Assembly (NCBI RefSeq): GCF_003324485.1
Contig: NZ_QODK01000003.1
Location: 434,001 to 498,000 of the forward strand
Length of the DNA: 64,000 nt
DNA from: Cohaesibacter intestini
Lineage (GTDB): Bacteria; Pseudomonadota; Alphaproteobacteria; Rhizobiales; Cohaesibacteraceae
Direction of reading: 5' to 3'
Position numbers and translations under genes: made by a program. Positions 56,485 to 64,000 of this stretch are shown here, piece after piece (position 1 is the first letter of the stretch; every line of letters begins with the position of its first letter). Below the pieces are notes generated by a model. The model worked only from the letters and a program-made list of their open reading frames with translations, was not told the origin of the DNA and searched no databases.

Positions 56485-58179
56485 ATGAAACTCTCTCAAC
56501 TCTCCTTGAGCTGGAAAATCGCGCTTCCTACTTTGGTGGTTTTTCTGCTCAGCGCCGTTATTGCGACAGTTAGCCTGTCCGAACTCCATTCCAGCATGGA
56601 GAAGGAACGCCTTGCGAGCCTCAAGCATATCAGCAGTTCTGCCAAAGCGATTGCTGTGAGCTATTATGAAAAAGAGCAAAAGGGCGAACTAACCCGCGAA
56701 AAGGCACAGGCTGGGGCCAAAGCAGCCATTAGCGCCATTCGCTTTGACGGTGGAACGGGCTATGTCTTTGTTTATGACTGGGATGGTACTTGCGTTGTAC
56801 TGCCCACCAACAAGTCGCTTGAAGGCAAGAATCTGATCGGTCTGAAAGATGACAACGGTGTTCAGATCGTTGCCGGCCTGATCGAACAGGCCAAGAATGG
56901 CGGCGGCTCTCTGGATTATATCTGGCCAAAGCCGGGCGAGGATGGCCTGTTTGCCAAGAGCAGTTGGGCCGAAGGCCTGCCAGCTTGGCAATGGATGATT
57001 GGCACAGGGGTTTATGTCGACGATCTGCAAACCGCTTTCTGGAAGCAGGCCAGCTTCATCTTGATCCTCAGCCTTGTTGGTCTTGGGCTGGCAGCCGCCA
57101 CTTCCTTTGTCATCATTCGCTCAATCAACCGGCCAATTGCCAAACTGGTCACCAATATGGGTGAGCTGGCTGATGGCAACAGTGACATCCGTATTGAAGG
57201 CGGAGATCGCGGCGACGAAGTCGGTGACATGGCCCGCGCCATGGAAGTCTTTGTCAGCAATGAAAATGCGCGCAAGTCGATGATGATCGAGCAGCAGGCA
57301 CGACAGGATGATGCCTTGCGACGCGGCGAAAGTGTGCAGCGACTCTGTCAGGATTTTGACCAGACCGTATCCAGTATGCTGTCCACCGTGACCGGTTCTG
57401 CCCAGAGCCTGCAGTCCGCATCCGAAGCCATGAACCGGACGGCTCAGACCACTTCGTCCCAGTCGGTTCAAGTGGCTGCTGCCTCCGAGGAAGCCTCAGC
57501 CAATGTGGAGGCGGTAGCCTCTGCCGCTGAAGAACTGGCCGCCTCGGTCGCCGAAGTGGCCCGTCAGGTGGAAACCTCCAACGATATTGCATTGAAGGCA
57601 TCGGACGAGGCAGCATCGACCAACGAACGGGTCGGGCGTCTGGCCCAATCGGCCAAACAGATCAGTGAGGTCATCTCGCTTATTCAGGCCATCGCCGAAC
57701 AAACCAACCTGCTGGCACTGAACGCCACCATTGAGGCCGCACGGGCAGGGGAAGCAGGCAAGGGCTTTGCAGTCGTGGCCTCCGAGGTGAAGGAACTCGC
57801 CAGTCAGACCTCACGGGCAACCGAAGAGATCGACAAGCAGATTTCCCAGATCCAGACGGATACCAATGATGCAGTGTCCGCCATTGCCAGCATTGCCGAA
57901 ACCATCCAGTCCCTGTCGGGTATTTCCAGTCAGATCGCCACTGCCGTCGATCAGCAGCGGCTTGCGACGCAGGAAATCGCCAACAATGTCACCCAGGCTT
58001 CATTGGGGACACAGGAAGTGTCTGCCAATATTGTGCAGGTGACCGAAGCAGCCCGCAATACCGGTGAAACGGCAACCAGCGTCAATCACTCCTCTGAAGA
58101 GCTGAAGGATCAGGCAGCCCATCTGAGAGATCAGGTCAACAACTTCCTGTCCAGTGTCAAGCGCGAGTCCGCCGCCTGA
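56485..58179 (+). CDS. Methyl-accepting chemotaxis protein with single-Cache sensor
   Basis: A 564-residue chemoreceptor. A first membrane helix (about 12-31) and a second (about 190-213) flank a periplasmic sCache domain whose wording ([19 protein letters not shown]) matches the single-Cache type 2 family, which often senses small organic acids. A HAMP domain (about 214-268) leads to the cytoplasmic signalling domain. The invariant hairpin tip is [19 protein letters not shown], followed by [15 protein letters not shown]. It would control motility through CheA/CheW encoded elsewhere. A single gene with its own terminator. The ligand is unknown. Confidence 0.95.
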   Translation: MKLSQLSLSWKIALPTLVVFLLSAVIATVSLSELHSSMEKERLASLKHISSSAKAIAVSYYEKEQKGELTREKAQAGAKAAISAIRFDGGTGYVFVYDWDGTCVVLPTNKSLEGKNLIGLKDDNGVQIVAGLIEQAKNGGGSLDYIWPKPGEDGLFAKSSWAEGLPAWQWMIGTGVYVDDLQTAFWKQASFILILSLVGLGLAAATSFVIIRSINRPIAKLVTNMGELADGNSDIRIEGGDRGDEVGDMARAMEVFVSNENARKSMMIEQQARQDDALRRGESVQRLCQDFDQTVSSMLSTVTGSAQSLQSASEAMNRTAQTTSSQSVQVAAASEEASANVEAVASAAEELAASVAEVARQVETSNDIALKASDEAASTNERVGRLAQSAKQISEVISLIQAIAEQTNLLALNATIEAARAGEAGKGFAVVASEVKELASQTSRATEEIDKQISQIQTDTNDAVSAIASIAETIQSLSGISSQIATAVDQQRLATQEIANNVTQASLGTQEVSANIVQVTEAARNTGETATSVNHSSEELKDQAAHLRDQVNNFLSSVKRESAA

Positions 58180-58212
58180 CATAGCCCGCAACCGGGACGA
58201 CTGACCGGCAAT

Positions 58213-58254
58213 CCAAAAAAACAAGGCCGCTCGTTAGAGCGGCCTTGTTGCGTT
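58213..58254. terminator. Bidirectional terminator
   Basis: CAAGGCCGCTC-GTTA-GAGCGGCCTTG (58222-58247) has T-rich flanks on both strands: TTGCGTTTT on the plus side and seven T on the minus side. It terminates the chemoreceptor gene and the small minus-strand gene that faces it. Confidence 0.9.
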
Positions 58255-58267
58255 TTAAAACCAACAA

Positions 58268-58384
58268 TTACCGATTGGGCCGGTCACGGCCTTCTCGTGG
58301 TTCCTTGACCCATTTCAGGAAAAGCCAAAGACCACCGGCTGCAATGGTCGCTCCGAATGCGATCCAATAGATATTCTCAAGCAT
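58268..58384 (-). CDS. 38-residue small membrane protein
   Basis: A short frame with ATG (58384), an upstream CGGAGATGAG ribosome site and TAA, ending 21 bp from a strong terminator. It encodes 38 residues: MLENIYWIAFGATIAAGG, then a short hydrophobic stretch LWLFLKW, then a charged tail rich in Arg, Glu and Pro. One membrane helix is likely, with the basic tail in the cytoplasm. No family is recognised. Ribosome site, helix, basic tail and terminator together argue that it is expressed. Confidence 0.65.
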   Translation of the reverse strand: MLENIYWIAFGATIAAGGLWLFLKWVKEPREGRDRPNR

Positions 58385-58811
58385 CTCTCATCTCCGTGCA
58401 TTGGCAGACCATGATCGGACGGGAGCCATTCAAACCCGATAGTCCTTGCTCGATCCGGTTTGATCTCTTGGTCCGGGTAGCGAGGCGTCTTGGCAATAGA
58501 CAGGGTGATACGATAGCCCTGACATGCATCTGCTGCTGGTGTCATTAAGGCATGATTCCCACGCGGAAACCATGCTTTGCCTCAAATATGAGGTGGGTTT
58601 GCGTGCGAAAAATGCAAGTCAGGGCTGCATTTTTGGGATGAGACCAAGGGGACAAGACCATCATTTGAACGAAGCCTGCCTTGGGGCGGAGATAGTCGCT
58701 GCGCGATACGGTTCCAGTGCCTTCCGGCCCGCGCGCAAGTTACACACGCGCCACAAGAGCAGGATACGTGGTTGACCCCAGCCATCAGAGTTACAATGAA
58801 GGGTGGGAACA
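58385..58811. other. Intergenic region with a terminator-like hairpin
   Basis: About 430 bp. AAAAATGCA (58608-58616) pairs exactly with TGCATTTTT (58626-58634) around a 9-nt loop, which could be a weak terminator or the end of a small RNA. Short open frames here (such as 58524-58775 on the plus strand) have no ribosome site or recognisable domain. Confidence 0.4.
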
Positions 58812-58842
58812 GGGCATAGAAAGCCTGATGCGGGGTCAGGCT
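58812..58842 (-). terminator. Terminator overlapping the GGDEF gene stop
   Basis: AGCCTGA (58822-58828) pairs with TCAGGCT (58836-58842) on the minus strand, with the TGA stop inside the stem and TTTCTATG after it. Compact and plausible, though the T-run is short. Confidence 0.5.
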
Positions 58843-60407
58843 GCCTTTTTGGATCTCTTCACCTGATAAAGGGAACTGTCGGCCTTCTTGAACAGGTCCG
58901 CGAAAGTGTGTGCAGACAGGGCAGCTGTTCCAACACCGACGCTGGCTGCAATATTGGTATGAACAAAATTCTGGGCAATATGCCGATCAAAGGCAGCGAG
59001 CAGTTGGGCAACACAGGCATTAAGAGCATTTGGATCGCTGATACTGGGCAGCAAAATGGCGAACTCATCGCCACCAAGCCGGAAGATATGCTCTGAGGGA
59101 TACATTTGCTTCAGCAAGCGGGCAAAGGCGATCAGCACCCTGTCCCCTTCATCATGACCGAAGCGGTCATTCACTTCCTTGAAATTGTCCAGATCCACCA
59201 ATATCAGGGCCGTATCCGATGCGATGGGCTTTTCCTGTAGATAGGTCTGCAAGCAACGCCTATTGTTCAGCTTGGTCAGGAAATCGGTGTTGGCATCGAC
59301 CTGCAGCCGTGTCCGCTCCCGATGTTCGTGGGTGATGTCGAGGAACAGATAGATTTGTCCTGTGCAATTGCCAAACACATCCATCAGTTTTTCGTCATGC
59401 AGCTTGAAAATCTTGTCTTTTGCCTGCAGCAGGATCTGGCCGTCTTCTTCGTTCAACGTCCATTCCCGCTGACCGTCATTGTTTTTTGTAATTTCGAAGA
59501 GATCGATCACCGAACTGCCGATCATGTCATCGCGATTATGAGCGAAGATATCGACAAATTTCTGGTTGACGTTGGTGATGACCCGATGTTTGTCGGTCAC
59601 CATGACCGCGAAGGGTAGGCCTTCGAGCAGAATGTTCAGTTCCACCATCAGATTTTGCAGATCGGTAGCGTCATGGGCAAATCCCACCGTCCCGATGACG
59701 GATCCATCGGTGTCAAAGACAGGTGACTTGTAGGTCTTGAACTTGCGCATCTCACCGCTGCATTTGACGGTTTCGTCGAACAGGCAGGTTTCCTTTTTCT
59801 CGAGCACGATTTCTTCTGACTCAAGACAGATATACTCGCCATCAGCATATTCATCCGGTTCGATGTCCCAGATATAATAGTGGCCACGCCCCTCGATCTG
59901 CGCCTTGCTTTTGCCAACAGTCCGGCAAAAGCTCTCATTGACCTTGAGATGAGCTCCGCGAGCATCCTTGAACCAGATCAGTTCTGGCAGACTGTCGATC
60001 AGCGTATCAAGATAGGTCTTGTTCAGTTGAGCCTCTTCGCGCTGCTTGATCCGTTGCAGAAGACTGGCAAAGCTTTCCTGTATCTGCTCCGCATCAAGAG
60101 GCTTGGGCCAAATGGCATCAAAGCGGTGCAAGTGAGGAGCAAAGGAATTGAAGTCGCTTCCCGAACAACAGGCCACCATCAGCGTGGACGGGTCTCGTTG
60201 CTGGTCAATCAGACGGAGGTTGGCGGGAGATTGATAACTCAGATCAAGGATGATGATGGAAAAGCGTGACAGTCCGGCATCCAGGGCAGAGGCCTGTGTC
60301 GTGAAGGCATGGGAGAAACGATCGTGCGAAGGCACTGCCTCAAGCATCGACTCCACGGCCCTGTCGGGCATTGCGATCAAAATGTTAAGGGAGCGTCTAA
60401 ACACCAC
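58836..60407 (-). CDS. PAS-PAS-GGDEF diguanylate cyclase with receiver-like N-terminus
   Basis: A 523-residue cytoplasmic signalling protein. Residues 1-120 resemble a receiver domain (IIILDLS with a possible phosphoacceptor Asp, and WPKPLD with the conserved Lys), though the acidic pocket at the start is weak. Two PAS domains follow (about 130-255 and 260-370; the second contains LPFAVMVTDKHRVITNVN). The GGDEF domain (about 375-520) has an intact active site, FRLGGDEFAILL, and should make cyclic di-GMP. The inhibitory RxxD I-site before it is replaced by PSEH, so product inhibition is probably absent. No EAL domain is present. It is a single gene. Confidence 0.93.
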   Translation of the reverse strand: MVFRRSLNILIAMPDRAVESMLEAVPSHDRFSHAFTTQASALDAGLSRFSIIILDLSYQSPANLRLIDQQRDPSTLMVACCSGSDFNSFAPHLHRFDAIWPKPLDAEQIQESFASLLQRIKQREEAQLNKTYLDTLIDSLPELIWFKDARGAHLKVNESFCRTVGKSKAQIEGRGHYYIWDIEPDEYADGEYICLESEEIVLEKKETCLFDETVKCSGEMRKFKTYKSPVFDTDGSVIGTVGFAHDATDLQNLMVELNILLEGLPFAVMVTDKHRVITNVNQKFVDIFAHNRDDMIGSSVIDLFEITKNNDGQREWTLNEEDGQILLQAKDKIFKLHDEKLMDVFGNCTGQIYLFLDITHEHRERTRLQVDANTDFLTKLNNRRCLQTYLQEKPIASDTALILVDLDNFKEVNDRFGHDEGDRVLIAFARLLKQMYPSEHIFRLGGDEFAILLPSISDPNALNACVAQLLAAFDRHIAQNFVHTNIAASVGVGTAALSAHTFADLFKKADSSLYQVKRSKKAA

Positions 60408-60826
60408 CGAGCTCCTTTGCCAGTTTTGGTTGGCGTCCGATTGTCAGCTGAAATGTGAAAATCAACGTCACATTTGTTGCGGTCATCATCTGAGTCGGAG
60501 GTATACAAAAGCCTAATAGAACCGGCTTTGCGACAAGCTGTAGCAGCTTAAGGATCAATTTCTCCTGTTACCAATAAACCGGTGTTAACAACTGCAACCA
60601 ATGGAAAACGGCACCGCGCACTGCAATTCAATTCTTTGATTTTCAAGGGCTTGGGGGAAGGACGTAGCCATGGCGGTGGAGTTTGTCACCCGCCACCGGA
60701 AATGTGCAGGACCGGTCTGACGGGATAGCTGCATTCCGCCCGCAGGATTCGCTGCTGTCAAGTCTTTCCATTTGGCACCAAGCATAGCAAGGTTTCTTTT
60801 CAACCAAGGGGAGAAAGGAAAATACT
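60408..60826. other. Divergent promoter region of the GGDEF and ggt genes
   Basis: 419 bp without a supported gene. It should carry the promoters of both flanking genes. No clear operator or hairpin was found. Confidence 0.4.
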
Positions 60827-62563
60827 ATGATCGGAAAACGAACAATAATCCCTCTGATCGTGTCAGGTCTGCTGGGGGGGACCAGCGCAGCCGTCGCGCA
60901 GGAAGCGATGCAGCCTGAAAGCACCATAGCCATTGCCGAGAGGAAATCGGTCACTGCCGAGCGCTATATGGTCTCCGCTGCCAATCCGATCGCCAGCCGG
61001 ATTGGTGCTGACATTCTGGCCAAAGGTGGCACGGCCATCGATGCCATGGTGGCGGTTCAACTCGCTCTGAATTTGGTCGAGCCGCAGAGTTCCGGTATCG
61101 GCGGTGGGGCATTTCTTGTTTACTGGGATGCCAAAGAGAAGAAACTGACGACCTTTGATGGTCGGGAAAAAGCGCCAATGGCTGCCACGCCACGCTATTG
61201 GTTCGGTGCGGATGGCAAGCCGGTGGGCTGGTTTGAGGCCGTTGTGGGCGGTCGCTCGGTTGGTGTACCGGGGACGTTGAAACTTCTCGATGTCACTCAT
61301 CAGCGCTATGGCAAACTTGACTGGGCCAGCCTGATTGAGCCGACCCGCAAGCTGGCAGACGGGGGCTTTCAGGTTTCCCAGCGGCTCGCCGGTTTGATCA
61401 AGGCCTCGATGGGCAAGCGCCAGCTTGACCGGTTCGATGCAGCCAAGGCCTATTTCTTTGATAAGGATGGCGCGCCCCTCAAACAGGGACATCTGCTCAA
61501 GAATCCGGCCTTCGCAGCCACTTTGGCCGAAATCCAGTCCCAGCGATCGGACCATCTCTATCAGGGGCCGCTGGCTGAGCAGCTTGTCGCTGCGGTCAAA
61601 ACCGACATCAATGCGGGTATTTTGACACTGGACGACTTGAAAGCCTATCAGGTCGTTGAGCGAGACCCGGTCTGCATAGATTATCGTGGTTTTGATGTTT
61701 GCGGCATGGGGCCACCATCTTCCGGCGCGCTGACCGTTGGTCAGATTTTGGGAATTCTGTCCAACTTCACGGCAGAAGCCGGCATTGCAGGCGAACATCT
61801 TTTCCTTGAAGCGGCCAAGCTGGCCTATGCAGATCGCGGCCTTTATATGGCAGACAGTGACTTTGTCAAAATGCCCGAGGGCTTGCTCGACAAAGACTAT
61901 TTGCGGGATCGTTCAGCGCTGATCGATCCGGCGAAAAGCATGGGGAAGGCACAGGCAGGCACGCCGCCCTGGAAAGAGGCTACACGCCTGTCGCCGGACA
62001 CTCAGCTCGAACGCCCCGGCACCAGCCATGTCTCGATTGTCGATTCTTATGGCAATGTGGTCTCCCTGACCACCACCATCGAAACCGGTTTTGGCTCACG
62101 CGTCATGGTGGGTGGATTCCTGCTCAACAATGAGCTGACAGATTTTTCCCGGACACCAGAAAAGGACGGCAAGCCCATCGCCAACCGGGTGGAAGGGGGC
62201 AAGCGACCGCGTTCGTCAATGGCACCGACCATTGTTCTGAAACACGGGGCGCCAGTGCTGGCCATTGGCTCGCCGGGCGGCTCGCGCATCATCAATTATG
62301 TTGCCCGCCCGATCATCGCCATTCTCGACCATGGCATGGATCCGCAGGACGCAATCAACATGCCGCATATCGTCAACCGCAATGGCAAGACCGATTTGGA
62401 GAAGGATACGTCTGCGACCACGCTCGGTACTGCTTTGGAGGCCAAGGGGCATGAGATCAACATCACCGATCTCAATTCTGGTCTGCATGCCATTCAGATC
62501 AAGGATGGCAAACTGATCGGGGCAGCAGATCCACGTCGCGAAGGCGTCGCCCTTGGTGAGTGA
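60827..62563 (+). CDS. ggt: Gamma-glutamyltransferase (glutathione hydrolase)
   Basis: A periplasmic Ntn-hydrolase of 578 residues that cleaves the gamma-glutamyl bond of glutathione and transfers or hydrolyses the glutamyl group. A signal peptide ends about residue 24 (SAAVAQ). The proenzyme self-cleaves before Thr399 in GTSHVSIVD, the nucleophile of the small subunit. Other family motifs are SSGIGGGAFLVYW, GKRPRSSMAPTIV and the substrate-site LAIGSPGGSRI. A GGGGAGAAAGGAAA ribosome site precedes the ATG. It lies apart from the other glutathione genes and is closed by a strong terminator. Confidence 0.96.
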   Translation: MIGKRTIIPLIVSGLLGGTSAAVAQEAMQPESTIAIAERKSVTAERYMVSAANPIASRIGADILAKGGTAIDAMVAVQLALNLVEPQSSGIGGGAFLVYWDAKEKKLTTFDGREKAPMAATPRYWFGADGKPVGWFEAVVGGRSVGVPGTLKLLDVTHQRYGKLDWASLIEPTRKLADGGFQVSQRLAGLIKASMGKRQLDRFDAAKAYFFDKDGAPLKQGHLLKNPAFAATLAEIQSQRSDHLYQGPLAEQLVAAVKTDINAGILTLDDLKAYQVVERDPVCIDYRGFDVCGMGPPSSGALTVGQILGILSNFTAEAGIAGEHLFLEAAKLAYADRGLYMADSDFVKMPEGLLDKDYLRDRSALIDPAKSMGKAQAGTPPWKEATRLSPDTQLERPGTSHVSIVDSYGNVVSLTTTIETGFGSRVMVGGFLLNNELTDFSRTPEKDGKPIANRVEGGKRPRSSMAPTIVLKHGAPVLAIGSPGGSRIINYVARPIIAILDHGMDPQDAINMPHIVNRNGKTDLEKDTSATTLGTALEAKGHEINITDLNSGLHAIQIKDGKLIGAADPRREGVALGE

Positions 62564-62585
62564 TACGGGCCCGCTTCTCAAAATG

Positions 62586-62610
62586 AAAAGGGGCCTTGAT
62601 GGCCCCTTTT
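62586..62610. terminator. Bidirectional terminator between ggt and the aldo/keto reductase gene
   Basis: AAAAGGGGCC-TTGAT-GGCCCCTTTT is a 10-bp perfect stem with an A-run before and a T-run after, so it works on both strands. Confidence 0.9.
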
Positions 62611-62633
62611 AACCGTTTGATCGATGGTTGGGA

Positions 62634-63458
62634 CTATTCGAACTGCAAAGGATCGGGACCGGTACGCATCCCTGCTTCCAGTGCCTTGAACGCCTGCATC
62701 TCTGCATCTGTCAGTTCGAAGTCGAACAGATCGACATTTTGCGCCTGACGCTGAGCATTGGACGAGCGCGGAATGACAACACGGCCCGATTGCAGGTGCC
62801 AACGCAGAATGACCTGTGCGGGGCTTTTGCCCACGCGTTCGGCAATTGTCCGGATCGGATCCTCATCAAAGGAAGCGCCATTTCCCAACGGGGTCCAGGC
62901 CTGCGAAATGATGGAGCGCGCCTCATTGGCAGCGCAAAGCGCGGCTTGTTGAAGCTTCGGATTGACCTCGATCTGATTGACCACTGGCACGACATCGGTC
63001 TCGGCAATCAGTCGGTCCAGATGGTCAGCATTGAAGTTGGACACGCCGATCGAGCGGATCAGTCCTTCTTCGCGCAGACCGATCAACGCTTTCCAGGTCT
63101 CGACATACAAATCCTGCTTTGGTGCAGGCCAATGGATCAACACCAGGTCGAGCTGGTCTACGCCGATCGCCTTGAGGCTGCGTTCGACCGACATTCGGGT
63201 CTTGTCCTTGCCCTGATCACTGTTCCACACCTTGGTGGTGATAAAAACACTGTCTCGGGACAGTCCCGATTGGCGAACACCTGCGCCCAGACCTGCCTCA
63301 TTGCCATAGATATAGGCACCGTCTATCAGCCGGTAGCCGACCTTCAGAGCACTCGCCACGACATCAGCCGTGTCCTCCTTGGGGACATTCCAAACACCGA
63401 AACCGAGCTGCGGGATAGGGTGGCCATCATTCATTGTGAGAGAGGGGATGGGTGACAT
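62634..63458 (-). CDS. Aldo/keto reductase (AKR5-like)
   Basis: An NADPH-dependent carbonyl reductase of 274 residues with an (alpha/beta)8 barrel. The tetrad is complete: Asp46 and Tyr51 (LIDGAYIYGNE), Lys76 (ITTKVWN) and His109 (VLIHWPAP). The cofactor region ends with VVIPRSSNAQR. The wording fits the 2,5-diketo-gluconate reductase/methylglyoxal reductase group, but the substrate is not certain. The ATG at 63458 behind GGAG is preferred over 63527. It follows a GntR-type regulator gene on the same strand, 78 bp away. Confidence 0.93.
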   Translation of the reverse strand: MSPIPSLTMNDGHPIPQLGFGVWNVPKEDTADVVASALKVGYRLIDGAYIYGNEAGLGAGVRQSGLSRDSVFITTKVWNSDQGKDKTRMSVERSLKAIGVDQLDLVLIHWPAPKQDLYVETWKALIGLREEGLIRSIGVSNFNADHLDRLIAETDVVPVVNQIEVNPKLQQAALCAANEARSIISQAWTPLGNGASFDEDPIRTIAERVGKSPAQVILRWHLQSGRVVIPRSSNAQRQAQNVDLFDFELTDAEMQAFKALEAGMRTGPDPLQFE

Positions 63459-63536
63459 CTTGATCTCCATTCGGGCTAGGTGCACGGTCTCTAAGCTCAA
63501 CCGGAAGCATCTGCCCTGAAGGGCCATTCGTCAAAC

Positions 63537-64000
63537 CTATTCGACAAAGAAATCCGGAAATTCCTCCCGCACATTCTTCAGCAGCTCGAAGATTTCCGAC
63601 AGATGCTGGTCCATCTGCCGCGAAGCCTCCGACTTGTCACGATTCTTCAGCGCTTCGAGTATGCGAACATGGGCCTGAAAGGCATTGTCGAGATTGAGCG
63701 GCAAGGACCGATAGCGCACCCGATCCATGTGCGCCTTGTGTTCCTTGATCAGGTCCCACGCAAATCCAACACCGGAGCGGTTGTAAATTTCTTTGTGAAA
63801 GTCTTCATCAAGAGTGTGAAAAAGGTCGGAATCATGATCTTGCACAGCCTTGCGCTGCGTTTCGATATGATCGGAGAAGTAGTCCAAGTCCTCTTCACTC
63901 AACTTCTCGCAGGCCACCTTGATGGCTTTTGATTCGAGCGCGCAGCGAATGAAACGCGCTTGCAGAACGGCATTTTCCGATATGAAGGAAATCCGCGATG
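63537..64000 (-). CDS. GntR-family regulator, FCD domain, C-terminal part (cut by window end)
   Basis: The frame remains open to the window edge, so only about 154 C-terminal residues are visible. They match the FCD effector domain of FadR/GntR regulators: an all-helical fold with ENAVLQARFIRCALES, then LDEDFHKEIYNRSG (Asp/His metal-binding type), and a final HLSEIFELL helix. The DNA-binding winged helix must lie beyond 64000. Such regulators commonly respond to organic acids or sugar acids and may control the adjacent aldo/keto reductase gene. Confidence 0.85.
   Translation of the reverse strand, partial: SRISFISENAVLQARFIRCALESKAIKVACEKLSEEDLDYFSDHIETQRKAVQDHDSDLFHTLDEDFHKEIYNRSGVGFAWDLIKEHKAHMDRVRYRSLPLNLDNAFQAHVRILEALKNRDKSEASRQMDQHLSEIFELLKNVREEFPDFFVE

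Overview
The window reads as the chromosome of a Gram-negative alphaproteobacterium, probably a marine facultative anaerobe of the Hyphomicrobiales/Rhodobacterales type; a Cohaesibacter-like organism would fit, but this is inference from gene content only. The grounds are a four-domain pyruvate carboxylase, a DctB/DctD-linked TRAP transporter, class III alcohol dehydrogenase, PbpC with alpha-2-macroglobulin, and proteins of alphaproteobacterial style. The unusual element is fermentative equipment: pyruvate formate-lyase with its activase, and a complete [FeFe]-hydrogenase catalytic subunit. I see no rRNA, tRNA, CRISPR array, insertion sequence, integrase or phage gene. Genes are dense and base composition looks even, apart from several AT-rich intergenic stretches.

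Layout. 0.1-10 kb: purU, an autoregulated TetR gene with a visible operator, then (minus strand) alpha-2-macroglobulin and pbpC, an envelope repair and defence pair. 10-14 kb: ugd and a secreted Sel1-repeat/peptidoglycan-binding protein. 14-21 kb: pyruvate carboxylase behind two perfect palindromes, then a beta-mannosidase/Gfo-Idh oxidoreductase pair. 21-24 kb: a TDT-family transporter divergent from a LysR gene, and a PfkB-type hexose-phosphate kinase. 24-28 kb: pflB-pflA. 28-34 kb: a same-strand run with a DMT exporter, glutathione-dependent formaldehyde dehydrogenase, glutathionyl-hydroquinone reductase, pirin and SelO. 34-43 kb: a BisC-like molybdoenzyme, then dctB-dctD and dctP-dctQ-dctM.

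43.7-47.6 kb holds the most interesting system: a fused NuoF-C-terminal/GltD-like flavoprotein followed 3 bp later by an [FeFe]-hydrogenase with all H-cluster cysteines. Together they look like an NAD(P)H-linked hydrogenase in which a GltD-type module replaces the usual NuoF NADH/FMN module. No HydE/F/G maturase lies in the window. A putative zinc hydrolase of AstE/AspA style follows.

48.4-56.1 kb is an envelope modification locus. On the minus strand it holds a very large SGNH protein with a Pro/Gln/His-rich cytoplasmic tail, an MBOAT acyltransferase, a small membrane protein and a second SGNH hydrolase; a CapA-type protein lies divergently. 56.4-64 kb: a chemoreceptor, an unlisted 38-residue membrane protein, a PAS-GGDEF cyclase, gamma-glutamyltransferase, an aldo/keto reductase and the C-terminal part of a GntR/FCD regulator cut by the window end.

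Functionally, pyruvate carboxylase, pyruvate formate-lyase, the dicarboxylate transporter and the hydrogenase together suggest a cell that switches between organic-acid respiration and mixed-acid fermentation with hydrogen turnover. DctD lacks the GAFTGA loop, so the dicarboxylate circuit may not depend on sigma-54.
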